From NCBI GenBank assembly GCA_016946835.1, contig JACVTC010000029.1:1210001-1272000 (forward strand): DNA of 62,000 nt, in the 5' to 3' direction. The notes under the pieces were generated by a model. It ran no database searches and was not told where the DNA came from. It was given only the letters and a program-made list of their open reading frames with translations. Source of the stretch: Neocallimastix lanati (nom. inval.) (lineage: Eukaryota; Neocallimastigomycota; Neocallimastigomycetes; Neocallimastigales; Neocallimastigaceae). The position numbers and the translations under genes are program-made. This document shows positions 49,001 through 58,551 of this stretch, piece after piece. Numbering within the stretch: the stretch's first letter is position 1; each line of letters starts with the position of its first letter.

Positions 49001-51891
49001 TAAAAAATAAATTCAATATCTTAAAATTATTATTGGAATATGGCATAGATATCAATGCTGAAGATGAAGAAAGTAAAACATTACTATTATACGCTATAGA
49101 GTATGAAAATGAATTTATTGTGAATTATTTGTTAGAAAATCATGCATCAATTCATTCCGTCAATGAAAACATTAAATGCTTAAGAAAATTAACTAAAAAA
49201 AAAAATGAAAATAAAAAGGAATTATTATTAACTTTTGAATTTAGAATAAAAAATAAATTCAATATCTTAAAATTATTATTGGAATATGGCATAGATATCA
49301 ATGCTGAAGATGAAGAAGGAAAAACATTATTATTGTACGCCGTTGAGGATGAAAATGAATTTATTGTAAATTATTTGTTAGAAAATCATGCATCAATTCA
49401 TTCCGTCAATGAAAACATTAAATGCTTAAAGGAATTTACCATAAATAAAAAAGGAAATAAAAAGGAATCATTAGAATCATTTGAATTTAGGGTAAAAAAT
49501 AAATTTAATATCATAAAATTATTATTAAAATATGGTTTAGATATCAATGCTAAAGATGAAGAAGGAAAAACATTATTACTGTATGCCATTAATGAAGTTA
49601 ATGAATCTTTATTTTATTATTTATTAAAAAATAATGCATCTCTTGAATCGCTTCAAAAAAATAATATTAAAGTATTATTAAATTTAATATTTAGTATTAA
49701 TGAAAATGAAAATGAAAATACATTGAATAAATTGATTAAATATACTAATAAAGAAAAAGAAGAAGAAAAATGTTTTGAAATTTTAAAATTAATAATTCAA
49801 AACGGTTTAGATATTAATGATAAGGATGAAGAAGGAAATACCATTTTAATATATGCCATTGAAGCAAAAAAAATATCTGTTATTCAATATTTGTTGGAGA
49901 GAAATGCTTCTCTTGAACCAGTTAATTCTAAAATTGAAATTTTAAAACCATTTATAACTAAAATCATTCCAAAGAGTGGTTTGGATGAGGAACAAATATG
50001 TAATATTGATGATTTAAATTTTAATATTTTAAAATTATTAATTGACTATGGTTTAAATATGGAAAATAATAAAAAATTATTACATTACGCTATTCAAAAT
50101 AGTAATAATAGAATTGTTAATTACTTATTTGATTATAGATTGACAATTGATATTAATGGTAACTTCGGAAAAATATTATTAAATCAACAAAAGATGAAAA
50201 ATTCAAATCCTGAGATTGATCAGCTTATTGAAAATTTATTGAATAATAAAAAATTTATTTCTATAATTAATCGTAACATAAAATTAGTAAGATCATTATT
50301 TAATTCAATTCAAAAAAGGACAATACTATTAAAATTATTAATTCAAAATGGATTGGATGTCAATGCTGTTGATGAAGACAAACATTCTTTATTATATTAT
50401 GCTATTGAAACGGATTACCAAGAAATAATTCCATATTTATTTAAATATGGAGCTAAAATAGATTCTATTTATCGTAATATCGGTGTTGTTAAAAATTTAT
50501 TCATTCACACCATAGAATCTAATGATAAAATTAGGTTCAATATATTAAAAATATTAATTGAAAATGGATTAAATATTAATTATGAAGATCATGAAGGAAA
50601 AACCCTTTTACTTCATGCCATTGACACAAAACATTATTCCATCATTAATTATTTATTGAAAAGTCATGCCTATGATAAATTAATTATTCCTAAATCTAAA
50701 TTAAAATATTTAATTTCAGAATATGATGATAGAATGATTAACTATCTCTTTGATTACGGAATGACTACTGATATTAAAAGTTATGATGGAAGATTATTAT
50801 TGAGAAAAAGAAAATGGGAACAATCGAATTCTCAAATCGATCATCTCATTAACGATTTATTATTTAATGGACTGGATATAGCAAAAATTAATAGTAATAT
50901 AAAATTAATAAAGCCATTATTTAATTCAATACAAGGAGGAGAATCGATGGTTTTAAAATTATTAATTCAAAATGGATTAAATGTTAATGCCGTTGATGAA
51001 GATAATCACTCATTATTGTGCTATGCTATTGAATCGGATTATCTAGAAATTATTTCATATTTATTTAAATATGGTGCTAAAGTTGATCCTATTCAAAAAG
51101 ATATTAAAGTAATTAAGAATCTCTTTATTCATACCACAGAATATAAAGATAAAATAAGATTTAATATATTAAAAATTTTGATTGAAAATGGATTAAATAT
51201 TAAGTTTGATAATGATAATGATGATGGAAAAAACATAATGCGTTATATCTTTGAAAATAATAGTCATAACATTTTAAAATATTTATTGAAACATGGATTG
51301 AATATTCAATATATTAATGAAAATATTAAACTTCTTCAGCCCTTATTTTATACTTCAAATAACAACATAATCAATATTCTTGATGTGTTACTTGAAAATG
51401 GACTCAAAATCAATAATAGAGATAAAAGTGGTAAAACCTTATTAGATTATTGCAATGATAATAATAAAAAAGAAATTATTAAAGTTATAAAAGAATTTGA
51501 AATGAATAATGTAAATAATATTTCATTAGGTATTTATTTCGAAAATATGGAAAGAAATAATGGTAATAAATTTAAATCATTTAAGGATACTCCATATAAG
51601 GATTATTATTATTATTATTGCAATGATGAAGAAGAAGATTATTATGATTATGAATATTATGATTATGAATATTATGATTATGAATATGATGATTATGATT
51701 ATGATGCTTATGTTTATTTTAATTATGAATATGTTGATTATTATGAAGGTATTTATTATGAAGATTATGAAGATAATTATTATAATGATTATGATAATTA
51801 TTATTCAGTTACCTATAAAAAATATCATAAAACTTCTCATAAAAATAAAGGCATCAAATATACCCGCAAAATAAAAATTGTACTACAATAA
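46075..51891 (+). CDS. Giant ankyrin-repeat protein, copy D (1938 aa)
   Basis: Open for 5.8 kb. ATG 46075 aligns with the starts of B and C; upstream the frame continues only through TTG. The layout is that of copy B: N-terminal helical region (residues 1 to about 260, nearly identical to B), ankyrin repeats in canonical/degenerate alternation to about 1800, four tandem 82-residue units (about 845-1172), then a Tyr/Asp/Glu tail (DYEYYDYEYYDYEYDDYDYD) and the basic end (KKYHKTSHKNKGIKYTRKIK). The extra length over B is essentially one more 82-residue unit. Blocks match B in some places (VNEDLLHEHNYN; SIINRNIKL; ISEYDDRMINYL) and C in others (ASIHSVNENIKC; AIDTKHYSIINYLLKSHAY; GIYFENMERN), so the gene is a mosaic. 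No signal peptide, membrane helix or enzymatic domain. Function unknown; large ankyrin proteins generally bind other proteins. Confidence 0.93.
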   Translation: MYSFFKNKYYKIKNIIGRNNLLELKKYIKNNQINLRQWNKTSEDILILAILKGASINIIDFILKECQYESLNYNIVNEDLLHEHNYNMNEFIPLCISINQKNFKLSDYLIKNNADINYNNGIIIKRLFRFGLLTNSKLNYMMKNGLEVKWLLDIILSNEKVNVKLLKYLLIYTGINNDNIIQLLSYYKNKKPLPIKYIQNILERNKNKLKIAKKILIECIKNKKYKYIQYLFNYEKKNKETLFQHIYTNIDIVVSLFDSYDEPNKNILNLLINQGLDINKKDKNGHSLFFYAIAHKDLNFIKVLLETASVIIDPTIIHYIHDNFNILKSFVMEFNLIKKFMEKGLNINQEDEERNTLLIYALETRNYGTIQYLLKHHANIEAINNHIEKISLLKFNNINFNKKNQKILDLLKKYNLDINRKDNDNNTPLIYAINANNKDMVSYFLNHQANIQAVNEKINIIDSLIINKRIKNYYFSSSIEKTKYNILEMLLNYGLDVNSTDIEGKLLIDYAIEKNNKKVLKLLLNYNSNINYLNNDISLIKNLFVKNERNDFLESNCEEKLELVNILIEYGLDIERSDNDHKCPLIYAFEDENDIAFQYLLEKELDIRTFISTLYNRLSELSLLLNSNNNNNILDLLIKNGFDTNRKDQYGKNLLNYQFENMPIDEIFTIHLLEIGTDFNLRMEQNKKSFLVYLNSLYFYHSYFSDLIANAQENIIDYFNNNISIFKSIFKYEYTFKIVNVLIILIQNGLNIDARDKEGNTLLVYAIQEKNEDIVYYLLKYHSSLELLNTKIEILKPLIKIKNTFLFNEINLIKNIQILKMLIQQGIDINSKDKEGKTLLVYAIEEEDKFIVNYLLENHASIQSVNENIKCFRELNKYKKGNEKKSLERSEFRKKNIFNIIKLLLQHGLDIDATDEEGKTLLLYAIEDENELIVNYLLENHASIHSVNENIKCLKELTKNKKEYKDELLVDFEFRIKNKFNILKLLLEYGIDINAEDEESKTLLLYAIEYENEFIVNYLLENHASIHSVNENIKCLRKLTKKKNENKKELLLTFEFRIKNKFNILKLLLEYGIDINAEDEEGKTLLLYAVEDENEFIVNYLLENHASIHSVNENIKCLKEFTINKKGNKKESLESFEFRVKNKFNIIKLLLKYGLDINAKDEEGKTLLLYAINEVNESLFYYLLKNNASLESLQKNNIKVLLNLIFSINENENENTLNKLIKYTNKEKEEEKCFEILKLIIQNGLDINDKDEEGNTILIYAIEAKKISVIQYLLERNASLEPVNSKIEILKPFITKIIPKSGLDEEQICNIDDLNFNILKLLIDYGLNMENNKKLLHYAIQNSNNRIVNYLFDYRLTIDINGNFGKILLNQQKMKNSNPEIDQLIENLLNNKKFISIINRNIKLVRSLFNSIQKRTILLKLLIQNGLDVNAVDEDKHSLLYYAIETDYQEIIPYLFKYGAKIDSIYRNIGVVKNLFIHTIESNDKIRFNILKILIENGLNINYEDHEGKTLLLHAIDTKHYSIINYLLKSHAYDKLIIPKSKLKYLISEYDDRMINYLFDYGMTTDIKSYDGRLLLRKRKWEQSNSQIDHLINDLLFNGLDIAKINSNIKLIKPLFNSIQGGESMVLKLLIQNGLNVNAVDEDNHSLLCYAIESDYLEIISYLFKYGAKVDPIQKDIKVIKNLFIHTTEYKDKIRFNILKILIENGLNIKFDNDNDDGKNIMRYIFENNSHNILKYLLKHGLNIQYINENIKLLQPLFYTSNNNIINILDVLLENGLKINNRDKSGKTLLDYCNDNNKKEIIKVIKEFEMNNVNNISLGIYFENMERNNGNKFKSFKDTPYKDYYYYYCNDEEEDYYDYEYYDYEYYDYEYDDYDYDAYVYFNYEYVDYYEGIYYEDYEDNYYNDYDNYYSVTYKKYHKTSHKNKGIKYTRKIKIVLQ
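48606..49589 (+). repeat. Four tandem 246-bp intragenic repeats in copy D
   Basis: Units containing NIKC start near 48660, 48906, 49152 and 49398, at exact 246-bp spacing. Units 2-4 are of the IHSVNENIKC type shared with copy C; unit 1 resembles copy B. Confidence 0.9.
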
Positions 51892-52006
51892 ATTACTATT
51901 TTAATATAAAATTTATTATAAATTTTAATTTTTAGTATTTATTTTTTTATCTAATCTAAACTATAATTTAAATATATCAAAAAATATATATATATATATA
52001 TATATT

Positions 52007-52038
<32 letters not shown>

Positions 52039-52146
52039 ATTATTTAAATATAAAAAAAATAACATAAAAAAAAAAAAATCAATATTTTAAAAAAAATAAA
52101 TTAGAAATATAAAAATAAATAAAAATAATAAACAAAAATAATAAAT

Positions 52147-52177
<31 letters not shown>

Positions 52178-52299
52178 TAAAAAATATAAATAAAAAATAT
52201 TAATAAAAAAAAAAATTAATAAAAATTAATATTTAATTTGAAAATACTACTAATAAATAATAATATAATAATAAATAATAAATAATTAAGTAATAAATT
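51892..52299. other. 3' flank of copy D
   Basis: Homologous to 36853-37489 after copy C, including the run of TA repeats, an A run (52010-52034), GCTCAT, one unit of the 20-bp repeat, and TCAATATTTTAAAAAAAATA. It is cut by the Copia insertion at 52300; AAATT at 52295-52299 is the target duplication. Confidence 0.7.
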
Positions 52300-52543
52300 T
52301 GTTAGAATATAAAAAAATAAATACTTAATAATGACCTTAATATAATTTACCCAATCAGAATATTATTATATTTAAATAAAATTATAAAAGAAATAAAATG
52401 TAACCTTGTTAAAAAAAATATACACTTTTGTAATCATAAAAATAAAGATAAATAAAGTTAAATATTAAGTATTATATATAAATATAAAATGCTACTCTAA
52501 AAAAATATCTAATTTTCTCAATATTTGTTTTTGGTGTTTAATA
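52300..52543 (+). repeat. 5' LTR
   Basis: 244 bp. By my alignment it differs from the 3' LTR by three substitutions and one 6-bp indel (TAAATA). Confidence 0.95.
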
Positions 52544-52974
52544 GATTAAGAGATTATATAGAATTGAAAAATAAATTATAGTAAGTATTATATAAAAACA
52601 TAAAAATAAAATATTAAATTATTTATATTAAAAATATAATCTCAGTCTACAACTGAGCTTAACCATAAGTTAAGTTATAATTTACATAATTAATATATAA
52701 ATATATTCATCTTATAAATAAATTGAACTAAAACTTTCTTATTTTAATATTAAAAATCATTTTTATATTTATCAATAATAACATTTAATTTTGAATTATC
52801 AAAGAAATAATTTAATTAATTATGAATCTATATAATTAATTTTGTTATTTTCATAATAATTGAATCAAAATATATTATCAAAAATATTTTAAAAAAAAAT
52901 AAATTAATGAGGGATTAATACAATTTAATAATATCATTATTCATTCATCGTATATAAAAATATACATATATATT

Positions 52975-53255
52975 ATAGTCAGTCAAATTATAATTCGAAC
53001 TGAAAAAATAATATAGTCAGTCAATTATAATTTGAACTGAAAATTAGTATAATCAATAAAATTTTATATTGAAATAAAATAAAAAAATAATAATAAAAAT
53101 AAAATAATAAAATAGTCAGTCAATTATAATTTGAACTGAAAATCATATGGTCAGTCAAATAATTAATTTGAACTGTAAAAATAGTATAGTCAGTCAAAAT
53201 ATAATATGAACTGAAAAATGACATAGTCAGTTAAATAATTAATTTGAACTGAAAA
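52975..53255 (+). repeat. Repeated imperfect hairpins in the retrotransposon leader
   Basis: Six units of the form CAGTC(A/T-rich)TTGAACTG at 52980-53002, 53018-53039, 53117-53138, 53152-53175, 53191-53213 and 53228-53251, each preceded by TATAG/ATAG, and a seventh decayed unit near 53050. CAGT and ACTG ends pair within each unit. The array is about 500 bp upstream of gag. Confidence 0.85.
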
Positions 53256-53778
53256 TATTATTGTTAATTATTAACAATAAAAATAAAAAAAAATATATAT
53301 ATATTTTTAATTCCAATATTAATAAATGTAAATCAAGTATAAATACCTTTTTCAAACATAAAAAACCAATAATATAAATGTTTAATTAAATTAATTTCAA
53401 ATGGCATAATGAAAAATATTACATTAAAAATAAGATAAAAATAGAAACCAATCATAATTCTGAAATATATTATTTTATAACCTTTTTTTTATTAAGTAAT
53501 AAATATAACTTAACCAATTATCAAAAAAAATATATTATTAAAGTTCATTATAAATCACAAGGAAATATTAAACAATATATATTTCAATTTACATTTATTT
53601 AATGAAAATAGAATAAGGTTTTAATCAATATATTGAATATATATGAATAAACAATCCAGATATACAACATATCCCTCATCAATTATTCTTTAAAAAATAT
53701 TCGCATAATATAAAATATTAATAAATTATTAAAAAAAAAAAAAAAATAAAAAATTAAATTAATTTAAAACACTCCACA

Positions 53779-54729
53779 ATGGCTAACACAAGAAGAAACA
53801 ATAGAAATGAAGTAATTACCATTAAAGAACCCATTGACATCAGGCCAACAATTAAATTTAACTACTCTGAAAATTTTAACAGAGTAGTTGAATTAAATAC
53901 TGAAAACTATAATAGATGGAGAACCAAAATCCTTCATCTATTATCAATTAACAACCTAGTTGGCTATATCACCAAAGAAAAGGTTAAGAAGTTAAGGAAA
54001 AGAGATATACAAGATGACCTATCTGAGTATATCGAAGATGAATTTGATGACACATTGGTATATGACAAAAACACCAATGTAGTTGATATCAATAACGATA
54101 TCACAACAAAATGGATCGTCCTAAATAGTATTGGAGAAAAAACCCAAGACATTGTGCAAGGATCAAATAAAACCACCTTTGAATTGTGGAAGATTCTAAA
54201 AAGATCTTTTACCAAAAACATCAACACGCGTAAATTAGAACTTAAAAATAAGCTCGATAATTTGAAGTATAACCAAGAAGTGGACATTAATATATTTATT
54301 GCTGAACTACAGAACACACTTGATGAACTCGAGAAAATAGATAATGACATTGAATCAAGTGTTAAAGTGGGCATCCTTAACAGAAGCCTCCCAGAAGAAC
54401 TCCGTTGGATTAATGTGTTCCAATTTAAAAATGATTGGAATAAATGCAGTGAATATGTTAAGGATGTATTGCCTGAAATAATCTCTTCAAACCTAAAAGA
54501 ATCCTTAACAAATAATCAAAATAATAAAAATATATTTTCAATAGAAAATAATACTAACATTAATACAAATAAGAAAAAACTTACTAAAATAAAAACATCT
54601 ACAAAAAAGACCAAAAATGGTAGATGTAATTATTGTGGTAAATGGGGCCATTTCTTTTATGACTGTAAAATTAGAAGAGATGATAAAAATAATAACAAAA
54701 GAAGAAAAATTTTCAAACGAAGAAAATAA
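53779..54729 (+). CDS. gag: Copia Gag (nucleocapsid) protein
   Basis: 316 aa from ATG 53779, the first ATG after the leader (CACAATGGCT context). It forms the virus-like particle of the retrotransposon. Residues about 40-240 are the Copia Gag core (YNRWRTKILHLLSINNLVGY, IGEKTQDIVQGSNKTTFELW, NRSLPEELRWINVFQ). Residues about 279-296 are one CCHC zinc knuckle (CNYCGKWGHFFYDC), which binds RNA, followed by a basic tail (KRRKIFKRRK). The frame is intact. It overlaps the pol frame, which is +1 relative to it, by about 110 bp, so pol would need a +1 shift as in Ty1, or an indel has split a once-single ORF. A more decayed homologue is on the minus strand at 26475-27166. Confidence 0.95.
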   Translation: MANTRRNNRNEVITIKEPIDIRPTIKFNYSENFNRVVELNTENYNRWRTKILHLLSINNLVGYITKEKVKKLRKRDIQDDLSEYIEDEFDDTLVYDKNTNVVDINNDITTKWIVLNSIGEKTQDIVQGSNKTTFELWKILKRSFTKNINTRKLELKNKLDNLKYNQEVDINIFIAELQNTLDELEKIDNDIESSVKVGILNRSLPEELRWINVFQFKNDWNKCSEYVKDVLPEIISSNLKESLTNNQNNKNIFSIENNTNINTNKKKLTKIKTSTKKTKNGRCNYCGKWGHFFYDCKIRRDDKNNNKRRKIFKRRK

Positions 54730-57700
54730 ACAAAAAGAAATGATGTGTTGGATATTGGACTCCGGCACATCAATAAATATTACTGGTCATTTAAATAAAT
54801 TACATAATATTCAAAAGTGCAATGACAAAGTTTATTTAGCTAATAACCAAGTTATATCAACACAATTTAAAGGAGATCTCATAGGATACATTAGTAATCA
54901 CAAAATAACCATTAAGAATGTTTATTACTCACCAAAAATAAATAAAAATTTATTATCAATTGGAAATCTTACACAACAAGGATACAAAATAATTTTCAAT
55001 AATAATAATAATAAATCATATACACTAATTTATGACGAACACAATCAAAGAATATTAACAATTAAATCGAACCAATCTAATACATTTAAATTTTGGATTT
55101 CAACTCAACCATTAAATTTTCAAAACAACCAACATAATAATAATTTGGTTGAAATCAATTATACATATTTAAAATCAATTGATAAACTAAATTTATGGCA
55201 TCGTCGTTTTGCCCATTTTAATATCAATAGTATCAAAAATAAAATTTTAAAAATCAACATAAACTCAAAGTGCCCTATTTGTAGTTATTCAAAACTTAAA
55301 AATAAGCCTTTCAAATCATCACATAATAGAACCAAAAATATATTTCTACTCATACATATGGATCTTATAGGTCCAATACAAAACATTTTGGATGACCATT
55401 CAAGATTTGGGTGGACTCTCTTTATGAAGAGTAAATCAGAAACTTTTTATCACTTCCATATTTGGTTTAATAAAATAAAAAATCAATTTAACAAAAGAAT
55501 TCAATATATCCGTACAGATAATGGCACCGAATTTAACAACAAAAATTTCAAACAATTCTGCATTGACTTTGGAATACAACATCAATTTACTGTTCCCTAC
55601 CACCCACAACAAAATGGTAGGATTGAACGATTCAACGGCAGTATAATCAATTCTGCAAAGTCAATGTTAAATGACGCAAAACTAAGCTTACAATTTTGGG
55701 AAGACGGCGTCTCTACTTCCAACTACATTCATAATCGAATCCCTCATAAAGGGATAAATAATAAAATTCCATATGAACTTCTAACCAATAACAAAGTTGA
55801 TTATTCAAACCTACGTGTCTTCGGATGTAAAGTTTTTTATTACGTTCCAAAACTATTCCGTACCAAATTTCAAAATAATTCATCTCCTGGCATATTCTTG
55901 GGGTATGTTGATAATCCCACAGCATACAAAATTCTTGATATAACAAATAATAAAATTATAATTTCACGAAATGTTGAATTCTTTGAATTTACTCCAGGAA
56001 ATTCACATTTATCTCATTGCGATAATGACATCTCAAATTTTATTCCCAATAATATAATAAGGAGGAATGATAATACCTATTTTTATGATAACACGTATGA
56101 TATAAACAACGGCAAAGACTTCAATAATACTAACAATAATAATCCGTATTATCAATTTAATTACAATAAGTTAAATAATATTCAAATATTAGACAATAAT
56201 ACTCAAATAAATGAAAATAATATAACAAGTAAAAACATTCAAATAAAAAATAAAAGAACATATAACAAAAGAAGAAGCAACAATAATAACAACACCAAAA
56301 ATATTAATAATAATCAAAACAAAGATTATAATAATAATATAGAATCTCAAGATAATAACATTAACAACAACAACAATAATAATAACAATAACACAAGCAA
56401 CAATAAAATTAATAACAACAATAACACAAACAGCAAAAACAACACTACCAGCAGCAATAATAACAAAATAAATAATAATATTAATAAAAACGACAATATG
56501 ATCACTGTCAGTAATAAAAACAATCATAATAATTCAAATACAGACAGATATAACTCAAACAATAATAACGATAACAACAATGAACAACGAATTATTAATA
56601 ACTTAACGAATAACAAATTATTTAACATAGAATCTTCTATACAATTAGGAAAAAGAATTAGAAATGAAAACTTCATATTAAATTCAAATAACAAAAAACA
56701 AAAATTATTAAAAGAATTACGCGAACCAAATAATTATGATTATATCTTTAATTTAAATGATAAAAATGAATAGTTAAAATCAGTCGATAATGAACTCGAC
56801 AATATGAGAAATCTAAAAGTATATGAAACAATTGATAAAATACCTAAGAACGCAAACTTAATATCATCAAGATGGATTTTCAAATTCAAACGAAACTCAA
56901 ATGGAGAAATAATCAAAAGAAAATCAAGATTAGTAGCAAAGGGATTTACTCAAGAATACGGCATAGATTATAAAGAAACCTTTGCACCTACCTTAAAACA
57001 GGATTCAATAAGAATCTTTACAGCGATTGCCACTCAGAACAATTTTGAAATAAACCAAATAGATATAACTGCCGTCTATTTAAATGCTGAATTAAATGAA
57101 GATTTGTATATGAAACCACCCAAAGGACATGAAGATTACAATAAGAAATTTTGGAAATTGAAGAAGGCAATATATGGACTGAAACAAAGTGGTGCCAAGT
57201 GGAATGATAAATTAAACGGCTATCTAATAAAAATTGGATATAAAAAACTTATAAGTGAACCTTGTCTGTACGTTAAATTTAACAAAAGAAAACTTTTAAG
57301 TATGTTAGCTATATATGTGGATGATATTTTAATATCAGGATCAAAGAAAACAATAGAAAGTGTAAAAATATTAATTGAGAAAAAGTTCAAAATGAAAGAT
57401 ATAGGTAATGTTGATTATATCATTGTAATAAAATTTATAAAACATAAAAACGGTTAATTTTTACATCAACACAGATATATGGATGAATTACTTTCTAAGT
57501 TTAATATGAAAAACTGTACACCTCTTAGAATTATGACTCCAATTGAAAATGAAGATCTTAGGAAGGTAAAAGTAGATGAAACAAAATATAGAAGCATAAT
57601 AGGAAATCTATTATATCTCAGTATATGTACAAGACCCGACATTATCTTCTCTGTATCAAAAGCAGCTAGAAGAGCAAAGGAACCAAATATGGAAGACTGG

Positions 57701-58226
57701 AATATCGTAAATGAGAATATTAAGATATTTAAAAGGAACTAAAAAATTTGGAATAAATTTCACAAATAATCCGAATGTTAAAGCATATGTCGATTCGGAT
57801 TACGGAGGTGACTTGGAAACTAGACGTTCAACAACAGGATTCTTAATAACTTTTGGTGGTGTACCAACAAGCTGGTGTTCAAAGTTACAAAAATCCATAT
57901 CGACTTCAACAGCCGAGTCCGAATATTACAGTCTTAGTGAATGCGGTAAACAATGTATATGGTACTTAAATTTATTCGAAGAATTGAACTTAAATATTAA
58001 AAATATTGAAGTAAATGTTTACAATAAAGCAGCTATTTATAATGCTAAAAATCAAACTATCAACCCAAAAACTAAACATGTAGACATTAGGGTTCATTAC
58101 ATAAGAGAAATAGTCAAAGAAAATAAAATCTATCTTAAATATATAAAATCTGAAAACAATCTCGCTGATGGGTTTACGAAGTATTTAAATGGGACATTTA
58201 TGGATAAATTTAGAAATTCTTATTAA
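54617..58226 (+). pseudogene. pol: Copia Pol polyprotein (protease-integrase-RT-RNase H), broken
   Basis: Protease CWILDSGTSINITG (catalytic Asp at 54758). Pre-integrase zinc-binding motif LWHRRFAH ... CPICSY (55190-55290). Integrase core HMDLIGPI, RTDNGTEF, HPQQNGRIERFNG (DDE); between the first Asp and LDDHSRFGW about 11-12 residues present in the minus-strand relative are missing (near 55385). An Asn-rich linker follows (about 56100-56620). In-frame TAG at 56771-56773; then RT with SRLVAKGFTQEYGIDYKETF, AIYGLKQSG and AIYVDDILISG (57310-57345). In-frame TAA at 57455-57457 before FLHQHRYMDELL. One extra A near 57707 shifts the frame before MRILRYLKGTKKFG. RNase H has YVDSDYGGD, STAESEYYS, and VYNKAAIYNAK, where the relative at 23334 has MDNKAA, so a catalytic-type Asp is Tyr here. 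Ends at TAA 58224-58226. Not autonomous. Confidence 0.94.
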
Positions 58227-58300
58227 CAAAAATTGATGATTTATATTTTATTTGAAATAATATAAATAAAAAATATGACATTTTAGGAAAGTCATATTTT

Positions 58301-58308
58301 AGGAGGAA
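58301..58308 (+). other. Polypurine tract
   Basis: AGGAGGAA immediately before the 3' LTR, the expected primer for plus-strand DNA synthesis. A second TTTTAGGAAA lies 20 bp upstream. Confidence 0.75.
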
Positions 58309-58546
58309 TGTTAGAATATAAAAAAGTAAATACTTAATAATGACCTTAATATAATTTACCCAATCAGAATATTATTATATTTAAATAAAATTATAAAAGA
58401 AATAAAATGTAACCTTGTTAAAAAAAATATACACTTTTGTAATCATAAAAATAAAGATAAATAAAGTTAAATATTAAGTATTATATATAAAATGCTACTC
58501 TAAAAATATGTCTAATTTTCTCAATATTTGTTTTTGGTGTTTAATA
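58309..58546 (+). repeat. 3' LTR
   Basis: 238 bp, matches 52300-52543; followed by AAATT target duplication at 58547-58551. Confidence 0.95.
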
Positions 58547-58551
58547 AAATT

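Larger units (their letters stand above)
52300..58546 (+). mobile_element. Ty1/Copia LTR retrotransposon, full length, 6247 bp
   Basis: Two LTRs (52300-52543, 58309-58546) begin TGTTAG and end TTTAATA. The 5-bp duplication AAATT lies at 52295-52299 and 58547-58551. The paralogous unoccupied site after copy C (about 37480-37492, AGTAATAAATCCTATTAAAA) confirms the insertion point. Order inside is leader repeats, gag, protease, integrase, RT, RNase H, polypurine tract, which is Copia order. Gag is intact; pol carries two nonsense codons, a frameshift and a deletion. The LTRs lack the usual CA end (TA in both), which is unusual but shared. Confidence 0.96.

Noticed and set aside
52975-53255. Terminal inverted repeats of a DNA transposon nested in the leader
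   Set aside because: Many short similar hairpins in tandem without a target duplication; better explained as leader repeats.
55713-56527. Minus-strand frames over the Copia pol gene, including a Val/Ile-rich one
   Set aside because: Shadows of the pol frame and its Asn-rich linker.
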